A stretch of DNA of 5,341 nucleotides from an uncultured Clostridia bacterium. Lineage in GTDB: Bacteria > Bacillota > Clostridia > UBA1381. Each line of letters opens with the position of its first letter. Positions within the stretch are counted from its first letter, which is position 1. Below are positions 1-5,341 of the stretch, piece by piece. The notes under the pieces are model-generated. The model was not told where the DNA came from. It was given only the letters and a program-made list of their open reading frames with translations, and did no database searches. The translations under genes and the position numbers were made by a program. The stretch lies in NCBI GenBank assembly GCA_944391255.1, contig CALXSW010000100.1, forward strand, positions 1 to 5,341, given 5' to 3'.

Positions 1-606
1 TATCAACAGGTACCAGCACCTGCAGAAGGCAATATATTCAAACGTGAATGGCTTAGCAATATGTTCACAGCACCGCCACATCTATCGATGATCATACAAA
101 GCTGGGACCAACCGTTTACGAAATCAGAAGGCAGTGCAAAATGTGCGGGAATAGTAATGGGTCGTACTGGATCACAGATATATATACTTGATGTTGTAAA
201 TGATAAGATGGAGTTCACGGAAAGTGTAGCCGCTATGAGAATACTAACAGCCAAGTGGCCAAAAGCACGCGCTAAGGTGGTTGAGAATAAAGCTAACGGA
301 CCTGCGATCGTATCACTGCTTAAGAAAGAGATTCCTGGGCTTGTTGAGTATAATCCTAAAGGAAGCAAGGAGGAAAGAGCGATAAGCGTTACACCTTATT
401 TCGAGGCAGGTAATGTGTTATTTCCACATAATGCTCCATGGGTGCATGATTTAATTAATGATCTACTTATATTTCCAAAAGGCGTTTATAAGGATACTGT
501 GGATGCGTTGGTGCAGGGTATTTTATATTTGATGGATAAGCCGGCGGTTACAGGACCGCCAAAGTCACAAGTCTCCTTGAAACAGGAGAGCTACTGGCGA
601 AGATAG
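1..606 (+). CDS. Phage terminase large subunit, C-terminal nuclease part (5' end outside window)
   Basis: This is the 3' part of the large terminase, the packaging motor that cuts concatemeric phage DNA and pumps it through the portal. The frame is open from base 1, so the ATG at 61 is an internal methionine and not the start; the ATPase domain lies upstream of the window. Visible residues (numbered from the first codon in the window) match the RNase H-like nuclease domain: QQVPAPAEGNIFKREWL at 2-18 is the usual linker just before the nuclease. D36 in QSWDQPF, E95 in VVENKANG, and D165/D168 in YKDTVDAL are the expected metal-binding acidic residues. NPKGSKEERA and FEAGNVLFP, between the second and third acidic sites, are also typical. 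The second motif reads ENKANG where EDKANG is common; this is a mild variant. The stop at 604-606 is followed 22 bases later by the portal start. The assignment rests on recalled family motifs and is firm. Confidence 0.93.
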   Translation, partial: YQQVPAPAEGNIFKREWLSNMFTAPPHLSMIIQSWDQPFTKSEGSAKCAGIVMGRTGSQIYILDVVNDKMEFTESVAAMRILTAKWPKARAKVVENKANGPAIVSLLKKEIPGLVEYNPKGSKEERAISVTPYFEAGNVLFPHNAPWVHDLINDLLIFPKGVYKDTVDALVQGILYLMDKPAVTGPPKSQVSLKQESYWRR

Positions 607-612
607 GTGAAG

Positions 613-620
613 AGGGGAGA
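613..620 (+). promoter_or_regulatory. Ribosome binding site fixing the GTG start of the portal gene
   Basis: AGGGGAGA lies 8 bases before GTG at 629, in the 22-base gap after the terminase stop. No ATG in the portal frame is near it. The conserved N-terminal family segment (RLGQKRYGG and onward) begins within ten residues of this GTG, which supports the GTG as the real start. Confidence 0.7.
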
Positions 621-628
621 TACAGAGT

Positions 629-1960
629 GTGAGTCAAATAAGAGAACTTGGCCGCCTCGGTCAAAAACGTTACGGAGGATTTTTCTATGAGGAATTTCTC
701 CGTGAGCTGCAGGGACAAAGAGGTATAGCAAAGTATAAAGAAATGAGTGAGAATGATGATATTATAGGCGGAGTTTTCTTTGCTATAAAAATGCTCATAC
801 GGCAGGCAACATGGGACATACAAGAGTCAGGGAATAAGTCTATAGATAAAGAGTGTGCAGACTTTGTGTTAAGTTGCATGGATGATATGAGTGATACGTG
901 GACAGACACCGTCAGTGAGATATTGTCATTTTTAATCTATGGCTGGAGCGCACATGAAATTGTTTATAAGCGCAGATGCGGCCGGAGCAAGGATAAGAGA
1001 TTAAACAGCAAGTTTAATGATCATTTGATCGGATGGCAGAAACTTCCGATAAGAGCGCAGGAAACGCTGTACGAGTGGAGATACGAACCGGGTACAGATG
1101 ATTTATTGGCCATGATACAGCAGCCACCGCCGGATTATGGGCTCATAGAAATACCTATAGATAAACTGTTGCTATTCAGGACGGAGAGTAGGAAGGGAAG
1201 CCCAGAGGGGCGAAGTCTGCTGCGAAATGCGTATCGTGACTGGTATTTCAAGAAGCGCATACAGGAGATAGAAGGTATAGGTATAGAACGCGACCTTGCA
1301 GGCTTGCCGGTTATGACAGCACCCGAAGGTGTGAATATATGGGATGACAATGATCCTGAAATGGCCATGATGCGGCAGGAAGCAGAACGACTTATAGCGA
1401 ATATCCGGCGCGATGAAATGGAAGGTATTGTAAAACCACATGGCTGGGAGCTCGAATTATTATCCACCGGAGGTCAGCGTCAGTTTGACACAAGTAAGAT
1501 TATAGACAGATATGATACACGTATGGCAATGACTGTAATGGCAGATTTCGTGCTATTAGGTCATCAGCAGGTCGGCAGTTTCGCGCTATCAAGCGATAAG
1601 ACTGAACTGTTCGGAACAGCTATAGGTGGTTTTTTAGATATAATATGCGAGGTGTTTAACAATAACGCTATACCAAAGCTTATAGATATAAAGGGTGATG
1701 ATTTTAATGGAATCACAGACTATCCCAAGATGATACATGGAGATATTGAGAAAGAAGACCTTGACAAACTGGGGACGTTCCTTGAACGTACGGCAAGCAC
1801 CGGTCTTTTAATTCCGGATGAAGGTATTGAGGATCATATAAGACAGGTCGCAGGTCTTCCTGAACGTTTGAACGAATGGAATAATGATCAATTGAGCGGC
1901 GATATAGAATATGAAGAGGTGAGTGAGACCGCAAAAAGAGCATTGGGGAGAATCGACTGA
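629..1960 (+). CDS. Phage portal protein (DUF935 / Mu gp29-like)
   Basis: The portal forms the ring at the single capsid vertex through which DNA enters and leaves; it contacts the terminase, MuF protein and head-tail connector. At 443 residues the protein has normal length for this portal group. Recognisable segments are: RLGQKRYGG at 9-17, followed by YKEMSENDDIIGGV starting at 36 and W62 (conserved N-terminal region); IPIDKLLLFR, just before PEGRSLLRNAYRDWYFKK at 192-209; IERDLAGLPV at 219-228; and HQQVGSFALSSDK at 312-324, typical of the region leading to the crown. The C-terminus (about 385-443) is acidic and contains TGLLIPDEGIEDHIRQVAGLPER, the usual end of these portals (positions about 392-414, cited here only as a landmark). 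It starts with GTG behind a good ribosome binding site, and its TGA overlaps the next ATG by one base (TGATG), implying translational coupling. Naming the subfamily DUF935 is from memory of its motifs; the portal call itself is safe. Confidence 0.88.
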   Translation: MSQIRELGRLGQKRYGGFFYEEFLRELQGQRGIAKYKEMSENDDIIGGVFFAIKMLIRQATWDIQESGNKSIDKECADFVLSCMDDMSDTWTDTVSEILSFLIYGWSAHEIVYKRRCGRSKDKRLNSKFNDHLIGWQKLPIRAQETLYEWRYEPGTDDLLAMIQQPPPDYGLIEIPIDKLLLFRTESRKGSPEGRSLLRNAYRDWYFKKRIQEIEGIGIERDLAGLPVMTAPEGVNIWDDNDPEMAMMRQEAERLIANIRRDEMEGIVKPHGWELELLSTGGQRQFDTSKIIDRYDTRMAMTVMADFVLLGHQQVGSFALSSDKTELFGTAIGGFLDIICEVFNNNAIPKLIDIKGDDFNGITDYPKMIHGDIEKEDLDKLGTFLERTASTGLLIPDEGIEDHIRQVAGLPERLNEWNNDQLSGDIEYEEVSETAKRALGRID

Positions 1961-1962
1961 TG
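1945..1962 (+). promoter_or_regulatory. Portal-MuF start/stop overlap with ribosome binding site
   Basis: GGGGAG at 1945-1950 lies inside the last portal codons, 9 bases before ATG at 1960. The portal TGA (1958-1960) shares its final A with that ATG. This is the classic TGATG arrangement for coupled translation, and it fixes the MuF start. Confidence 0.65.
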
Positions 1963-3798
1963 AGAATTGTATTTACTGCTCCTAAGCTTGTACCGCGTTC
2001 TATGAGAAAAATTGCATCAAATGGAACAACTGTAATTAAGTCGAACAATAAAGGTAGACTTGCAGCAGAAAAGCTCAAGGAATTTCTTAATACAGAAACA
2101 CCGCGCACAGCAGAAATTCTTCAGAAAATGTACAGCAATCAGAAGAACGCGATTACATATGCTGAATTGAGAGAGGCTGTGGTCAATGGATACATGAGTG
2201 AGGACACGTTTAAAACATGGCAGGAAGACTATTCACGGTTTGTTGTTCAACATTTAGAACCGCTGTGGAAGAGCGCTATCAGATCACGGGCATCAGAGCT
2301 TGAGGCAGCCTTGAGGACAAAACCAGGAGGATTTTATTTCGACCCAACAGAGCGGAGTATTCAGGATTGGATAAGCAAGAATGGAGCGAGCTGGGTGACA
2401 AACCAGAGTCTTGAGAGTAGGAAAGCAATTAAAGCTATGCTTTCTTATGCTTCATCGGGTGCATATACTCCAGATGAACTTGCGAGAATAATACGCCCAA
2501 CGATAGGACTTACAACATTACAAGCTGATGCGAACAGAAAATATTATGATAAAGTAAAAAGGCAGCTTGAGGAGAACCATCCGCGAATGAAGCAAGGTGC
2601 AATAGAGAAAAAAGCACGTGAGGCAGCATTGAAATATGCCGAAAAACAGCAGCGGGAAAGAGCTAAGACAATAGCTAATACTGAGCTTTCGATGGCGTAT
2701 CACCAAGGGATGGACGAGGCAATAAAACAGGCGCAAAAGCAGGGCATTATAGGACCTATGAAAAGACGATGGTTGTCATGCCCTACAGATCCATGTGAGT
2801 TATGCGTAAAATTAGGGGGACAGACAATCGATATGAATGATGAGTTTGAAGCTCCTATGAAAACGGATAAAAACGGAAATAATGCTCCTATGAAATGGAA
2901 ATCTCTATTCCCGGGTTCGCATGCTGTGCCTCCGGCACATCCGAGATGCCACTGCGGAGTTGAATACATAGAGGTAAGCATGCCTGAATCATCTGTCATT
3001 ACTCCATTTTTTAATCAGGAATCCTCACAAAAACCGAAACCATCAGAACAGAATAATGACAATTATATATTTGTTCCGGAGAATGGTGATAACATGTCAA
3101 AGCCGTTTGTTGGCGGCGATCGTTTACCGAAGTATGGACATAAGGATATGGTAACAGTTAATAATAATAAAAAAATAACTGTCAAAAGGGTTATGAACAG
3201 TCACTATGATATGTTTGCTGACGCTGAAAAGCCAAACACAAAAGCTGTTAAACTTACTGAAAGACTTTTAACAGATATTAGCGATAAACTACCTTTGGGT
3301 GTAGTTATTCCACCGGTCGCTGTTTTGGATTTTAAACAAAACGATATAAATGGAAAAGTAGGTAGAGACGCTATAGGAATGTATGACAGAAACAGCAACA
3401 TGCTATTCCTTAACAGTATGTATGATACAGAAAATAAAATTGTTGATTTTGTGACAAGGAATGACGGCTATTTTGCCAATCAGACTGTATATGCTCCTTT
3501 GTTACATGAATTAGGGCATGCGAGATTTGAAATATTAGTAAAATCTATTGCAAAAAAACATGGCTTGAGTTATAATAAAGCTAAAGAACTCATACATCAA
3601 AAAATGGATGAGGTGCTTAAAATATATAAATTTAAAAGTGAAGTTCCGTTGAAAAGATTTTTGAGCAACTATGCTCATGATGGAATGGAAAGGCATCTTA
3701 TTCAAGAGGTTTATGCTGAGGCATTTTCAATAGAGAATGAGGATAATGATTTAAAGGATGATATATTGCAGGTCTTATATGACTTATTGAAAGGATAA
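1960..3798 (+). CDS. MuF-type minor head protein fused to a C-terminal zincin (HELGH) metallopeptidase domain; candidate injected toxin
   Basis: This is a two-part protein of 612 residues. Residues ~1-339 are a Phage_Mu_F (SPP1 gp7-like) head protein. A helical N-terminal part precedes AKTIANTELSMAYHQ at 235-249, then KRRWLSCPTDPCELC at 268-282 and VPPAHPRCHC at 323-332; this Cys/His set is the MuF signature and may bind metal. Residues ~340-380 are a Q/N/P/K/S-rich linker. Residues ~380-612 are an extra domain: GMYDRNSNMLFLNS at 473-486 looks like a zincin edge strand, LLHELGHARFE at 514-524 carries the HExxH zinc and catalytic residues (H516, E517, H520), and SNYA plus QEVYAEAFS at 582-590 supply a likely third ligand, E583. 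The last block resembles the EFFAEAF segment of anthrax lethal factor. MuF-toxin fusions are known in Firmicutes prophages. GC falls from about 45-50% to about 30% after the MuF part, suggesting a swapped-in module. No signal peptide or membrane segment is evident. Family placement of the protease is inference; its substrate is unknown. Confidence 0.85.
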   Translation: MRIVFTAPKLVPRSMRKIASNGTTVIKSNNKGRLAAEKLKEFLNTETPRTAEILQKMYSNQKNAITYAELREAVVNGYMSEDTFKTWQEDYSRFVVQHLEPLWKSAIRSRASELEAALRTKPGGFYFDPTERSIQDWISKNGASWVTNQSLESRKAIKAMLSYASSGAYTPDELARIIRPTIGLTTLQADANRKYYDKVKRQLEENHPRMKQGAIEKKAREAALKYAEKQQRERAKTIANTELSMAYHQGMDEAIKQAQKQGIIGPMKRRWLSCPTDPCELCVKLGGQTIDMNDEFEAPMKTDKNGNNAPMKWKSLFPGSHAVPPAHPRCHCGVEYIEVSMPESSVITPFFNQESSQKPKPSEQNNDNYIFVPENGDNMSKPFVGGDRLPKYGHKDMVTVNNNKKITVKRVMNSHYDMFADAEKPNTKAVKLTERLLTDISDKLPLGVVIPPVAVLDFKQNDINGKVGRDAIGMYDRNSNMLFLNSMYDTENKIVDFVTRNDGYFANQTVYAPLLHELGHARFEILVKSIAKKHGLSYNKAKELIHQKMDEVLKIYKFKSEVPLKRFLSNYAHDGMERHLIQEVYAEAFSIENEDNDLKDDILQVLYDLLKG

Positions 3799-3803
3799 TA
3801 GCT

Positions 3804-3983
3804 ATGTGGCAGCCGGATAAAGAAACAATGAAAAGACTAAAAGAGCTTGAGGATATATACAGTCAGTATGAAATAACAGTATTTGACCCACATTATAGAA
3901 CTACGCTTGTTTCTGATGCACCACAAGAGGCATGGGATGCATTTAATGAACGAGCAAGAATATGGAATGCAGCAATTTCATAA
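3804..3983 (+). CDS. Small hypothetical protein, 59 residues; possible immunity or accessory gene of the MuF toxin
   Basis: This short open frame begins 5 bases after the MuF-toxin stop, with ATG at 3804 preceded by AAAGGA at 3790-3795 (8-base spacing), and ends with TAA at 3981-3983. I do not recognise the family. The protein is mildly acidic (11 Asp/Glu against 7 Lys/Arg), has a charged helix-like start (KETMKRLKELEDIY), a short central part with FDPHY, and a helix-like, Trp-containing end (APQEAWDAFNERARIW). There is no cysteine, signal peptide or membrane segment, so it should be cytoplasmic. Its position directly behind a toxin-like domain and ahead of a terminator is where an immunity gene would sit. 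At 59 residues it is small for one, and it could equally be a minor phage protein. The gene looks real: it has a ribosome binding site, tight spacing and fills the gap exactly up to the terminator region. Confidence 0.65.
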   Translation: MWQPDKETMKRLKELEDIYSQYEITVFDPHYRTTLVSDAPQEAWDAFNERARIWNAAIS

Positions 3984-4015
3984 ATAAAGAAGTGGAATAA
4001 AAACAGAATATCACT

Positions 4016-4043
4016 GCACGCATCAGAGGCGTGCTTTTTGTTT
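4016..4043 (+). terminator. Rho-independent terminator after the toxin-small gene pair
   Basis: GCACGC at 4016-4021 pairs perfectly with GCGTGC at 4029-4034 around a 7-base loop (ATCAGAG). TTTTTGTTT follows immediately at 4035-4043. It sits 33 bases after the small gene's stop and 37 bases before the protease start. The stem is short (6 bp) but GC-rich, so termination may be partial; the capsid genes downstream must still be expressed. I see no convincing promoter between it and the protease. Confidence 0.75.
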
Positions 4044-4080
4044 GCACAATTTTAAAATATAAAATTAGAGGAGTAAATAA

Positions 4081-4515
4081 ATGAAAGATATCAATTATGT
4101 AGAGACAGGGGATATAACAGGTTCTTTTAAGATTGCGAAAGCAGATCCTGAAAAACATATTGCATTCGGTTGGGCTTATGAATCCGTTAAAGAAAATGGC
4201 AAGCAGGTGCAGGATCACAGCGGCGATATTATTGATATAGACGAGATAGAAAATGCAGCATATAACTATGTGAAGCTGTTTGGCGACGGCAGCGAGATGC
4301 ACAAGCGAGGAGGAATAGGCACCGTAGTAGAAAGTATGGTATTTACCAAAGAAAAAATGAACGTGCTGGGAATCCCTGAAGGAAGCGTGCCTCAGGGTTG
4401 GTGGATAGGTATATATATATCGGATTCAGACGTTTGGGAGAAGGTTAAAAGTGGTGCTTATAAAATGTTTTCAATCGAAGGTACTGCAAAACGCGTACCT
4501 GTTGAAGAAAAATAA
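4081..4515 (+). CDS. XkdF-like phage serine protease (capsid maturation protease, Peptidase_S78_2 type)
   Basis: This protease probably cleaves scaffold and capsid precursors inside the procapsid during head maturation. At 144 residues it covers the compact XkdF domain. Landmarks are IAFGWAYES at 27-35, QDHSGDIIDIDEIENAAY at 44-61 (the usual 'substrate with D-x-x-G-D' entry to the fold), MHKRGG at 73-78 with the candidate catalytic H74, PQGWWIGIYISD at 104-115, and WEKVKSGAYKMFSIEGTA at 119-136 with the candidate nucleophile S131 in the FSIEG motif. These fit the His-Ser arrangement of HK97-type prohead proteases, to which XkdF is related. The third catalytic residue cannot be assigned with confidence. 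The start is clear: AGAGGAG at 4067-4073 lies 7 bases before the ATG. It is preceded by the terminator at 4016 and followed by another hairpin and the scaffold-like gene, the normal protease-scaffold order. Confidence 0.87.
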   Translation: MKDINYVETGDITGSFKIAKADPEKHIAFGWAYESVKENGKQVQDHSGDIIDIDEIENAAYNYVKLFGDGSEMHKRGGIGTVVESMVFTKEKMNVLGIPEGSVPQGWWIGIYISDSDVWEKVKSGAYKMFSIEGTAKRVPVEEK

Positions 4516-4526
4516 TTTTGGTAGAC

Positions 4527-4550
4527 AAAGGGCAAAAAGCCTTTTTGTTT
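4527..4550 (+). terminator. Weak terminator-like hairpin between protease and scaffold-like genes
   Basis: AAAGGGC at 4527-4533 pairs with GCCTTTT at 4539-4545 (three G-C pairs, one G-U, three A-U) around a loop of five A, followed by TGTTT. It lies 11 bases after the protease stop. Its tail, CTTTTTGTTT, is identical to the tail of the terminator at 4016. The stem is weak, so it more likely attenuates transcription or protects an mRNA 3' end than fully stops transcription. Confidence 0.45.
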
Positions 4551-4580
4551 ATAAAAATAATTCAGGAAGGAGGAGAACAG

Positions 4581-5341
4581 ATGCCTAATAAGTTGACTGA
4601 ACTGACGGTTAGGAAAATTGCGCTTGTCGATGAAGGAGACAACCCCGAAGCAAATATACTTATATTCAAAAACAAGTCTACTGAACCACCAGAAGAAGGT
4701 GATGAGTATGATGAGGCGAGTATATTAAGCCGACTCGCAAGGGCTTTAGCGAGAGTTTTAGGGATTGATGATAATGATAGCAGCAAAAACAACAAGTCTA
4801 TAGACGAGCAAGTACCGAAGGAGAGAACTGTGTTTGAAAACGAGAATAAAAATGATGATTCTCAAAATGAGGACAGTGATATTTCCGATGGAGTGGAAGC
4901 TGCTAATAAGGAAACCGATAAAAGCAAGGACAAACGATGTGCAAAAAATTGCAAAACAAGGAAAGGGGATTTAATTGATATGAGTAAAATCGATGAAAGC
5001 AAGCTGACGCCCGAAGAACGTGCACAGCTTAAAGAAATTCTAAGAAAAGCGTCTATAGATACCGAAGATACCGAGGACGATGACGAAAAAAAGCAGCTTG
5101 ATAGTGGAAAGAAGAGCGAAGCTGATAACACGCCTGATGGAAATGAGGACATCTATAAGGGAATACATCCGGCTGTAAAGGCAGAGCTTGAATCACTGAA
5201 AAAATTTCGCTGTGAAGCAGAGGATAGAGAATTTCTGGAAATAGCAAAGCGTTATGAGATCATAGGCAAGAAGCCGGAAGAGCTGGCTAAGAGTTTAAAG
5301 ACTCTGAAAAAGGACGGTGGCTCTGCATACGATGAAATGAT
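4581..5341 (+). CDS. Scaffold-like phage head protein (3' end outside window)
   Basis: The start is certain: AAGGAGG at 4567-4573 lies 7 bases before ATG at 4581, and the frame stays open for 253 codons to the window end. Residues 3-30 hold a short conserved element, NKLTELTVRKIALVDEGDNPEA, of the 'LVDxGxNPxA' kind found in Firmicutes phage proteins beside XkdF-type proteases (residues about 3-24, landmark only). Residues ~33-133 are hydrophilic, Asp/Glu/Asn/Lys/Ser-rich and probably disordered, with two cysteines (C120, C124). From M134 a second ordered-looking part begins: SKIDESKLTPEERAQLKE, a very acidic stretch at ~157-185, then IYKGIHPAVKAELESLKKF and IAKRYEIIGKKPEELAKSL, both predicted helical and typical of internal scaffold proteins. 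Position after the protease and before the expected major capsid gene fits a scaffold that shapes the procapsid and is then degraded. The function is inferred from context, composition and recalled family resemblance. An in-frame internal start may give a shorter form. Confidence 0.75.
   Translation, partial: MPNKLTELTVRKIALVDEGDNPEANILIFKNKSTEPPEEGDEYDEASILSRLARALARVLGIDDNDSSKNNKSIDEQVPKERTVFENENKNDDSQNEDSDISDGVEAANKETDKSKDKRCAKNCKTRKGDLIDMSKIDESKLTPEERAQLKEILRKASIDTEDTEDDDEKKQLDSGKKSEADNTPDGNEDIYKGIHPAVKAELESLKKFRCEAEDREFLEIAKRYEIIGKKPEELAKSLKTLKKDGGSAYDEM
4958..4968 (+). promoter_or_regulatory. Internal ribosome binding site-like sequence inside the scaffold-like gene
   Basis: AAGGAAAGGGG at 4958-4968 precedes an in-frame ATG at 4980 by 11 bases. 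The purine run stands inside coding sequence for Lys-Thr-Arg-Lys-Gly, and the bases just after it (ATTTAATTGAT) are AU-rich, as in a normal intergenic start region. Spacing is slightly long. Confidence 0.4.
4980..5341 (+). other. Possible nested shorter product of the scaffold-like gene (internal start at codon 134; runs off window)
   Basis: Reading from ATG at 4980 gives a protein beginning MSKIDESKLTPEERAQLKE, which looks like a natural N-terminus. It would lack the LVDEGDNPEA element and the disordered region but keep the helical, scaffold-like part. Nested scaffold genes are known in phages, for example lambda Nu3 inside the C protease gene. Here the longer product is not itself a protease, so the parallel is only partial. 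Whether both forms are made is unproven. Confidence 0.35.

Noticed and set aside
3169..3175. Run of seven A at the start of the toxin domain as a possible slippage switch
   Set aside because: The reading frame does not form a canonical A_AAA_AAA slip site, there is no downstream stimulatory structure, and another run of seven A occurs at 3552-3558 in the same AT-rich region.
4031..4047. GTGC...GCAC alternative pairing that would compete with the terminator stem, as in an attenuator
   Set aside because: Only four base pairs around the T-rich tail, much weaker than the terminator hairpin. There is no leader peptide or ligand-binding structure nearby.
4041..4070. Possible sigma-70 promoter after the first terminator (TTGCAC at 4042-4047 as a -35 box)
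   Set aside because: At the normal 17-base spacing the -10 position reads TTAGAG, and the better AT-rich candidates (TAAAAT at 4053, TATAAA at 4058) are far too close to it.
3943..4302. Minus-strand open frame of 119 codons across the small gene and protease gene
   Set aside because: It overlaps a clearly identified protease on the other strand, has no good ribosome binding site context, and encodes a composition typical of antisense shadow frames.
4671..4800. Exact 10-base direct repeat AACAAGTCTA at 4671 and 4791
   Set aside because: It lies in low-complexity Lys/Asn/Ser coding sequence, there are only two copies, and the flanks differ; probably chance.
4862..5152. Minus-strand Ser/Phe/Leu-rich open frames over the scaffold-like gene
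   Set aside because: They are the reverse reading of Glu/Lys/Asp codons in the plus-strand gene, with low complexity and no start signals.

Overview
The window is part of the head-morphogenesis (late structural) module of a tailed phage or prophage. All genes lie on the plus strand in the usual order: terminase large subunit (3' part), portal, MuF-type minor head protein, capsid maturation protease, scaffold-like protein (5' part). Moderate to low GC, frequent ATA (Ile) and AGA (Arg) codons, strong AGGAGG-type ribosome binding sites and an XkdF-family protease like that of the Bacillus PBSX element all point to a Firmicutes host, most likely a Clostridia-type gut bacterium. That host assignment is inference. 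No integration or lysogeny gene is visible, so temperate lifestyle cannot be shown from the window.

Layout: 1-606 is the C-terminal nuclease part of the terminase. 629-1960 is the portal, with a GTG start. 1960-3798 overlaps the portal stop by one base and encodes a 612-residue MuF protein whose last ~230 residues are an added domain with an HELGH zinc-protease motif. 3804-3983 is a 59-residue orphan gene. 4016-4043 is a rho-independent terminator. 4081-4515 is the XkdF-like protease. 4527-4550 is a second, weaker terminator-like hairpin. From 4581 to the window end runs an acidic, lysine/glutamate-rich scaffold-like protein, cut by the window edge, which contains a credible internal in-frame start at 4980. 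Stretches without genes are all under 100 bases.

How it works together: the terminase cuts and pumps DNA through the portal into a procapsid built on the scaffold, and the XkdF-like protease then processes the procapsid. MuF proteins sit with the portal and, in SPP1 (gp7), travel with the DNA into the next host cell. The noteworthy part is the C-terminal half of the MuF gene. It reads as a gluzincin metallopeptidase resembling the catalytic domain of anthrax lethal factor (HELGH, then a QEVYAEAF segment). It is distinctly more AT-rich than the rest of the same gene, and it is followed by a tiny gene and a terminator. This looks like a MuF polymorphic-toxin cassette inserted in the head operon: an effector that could be packaged in the virion and injected with the genome, with a possible small immunity or accessory gene behind it.
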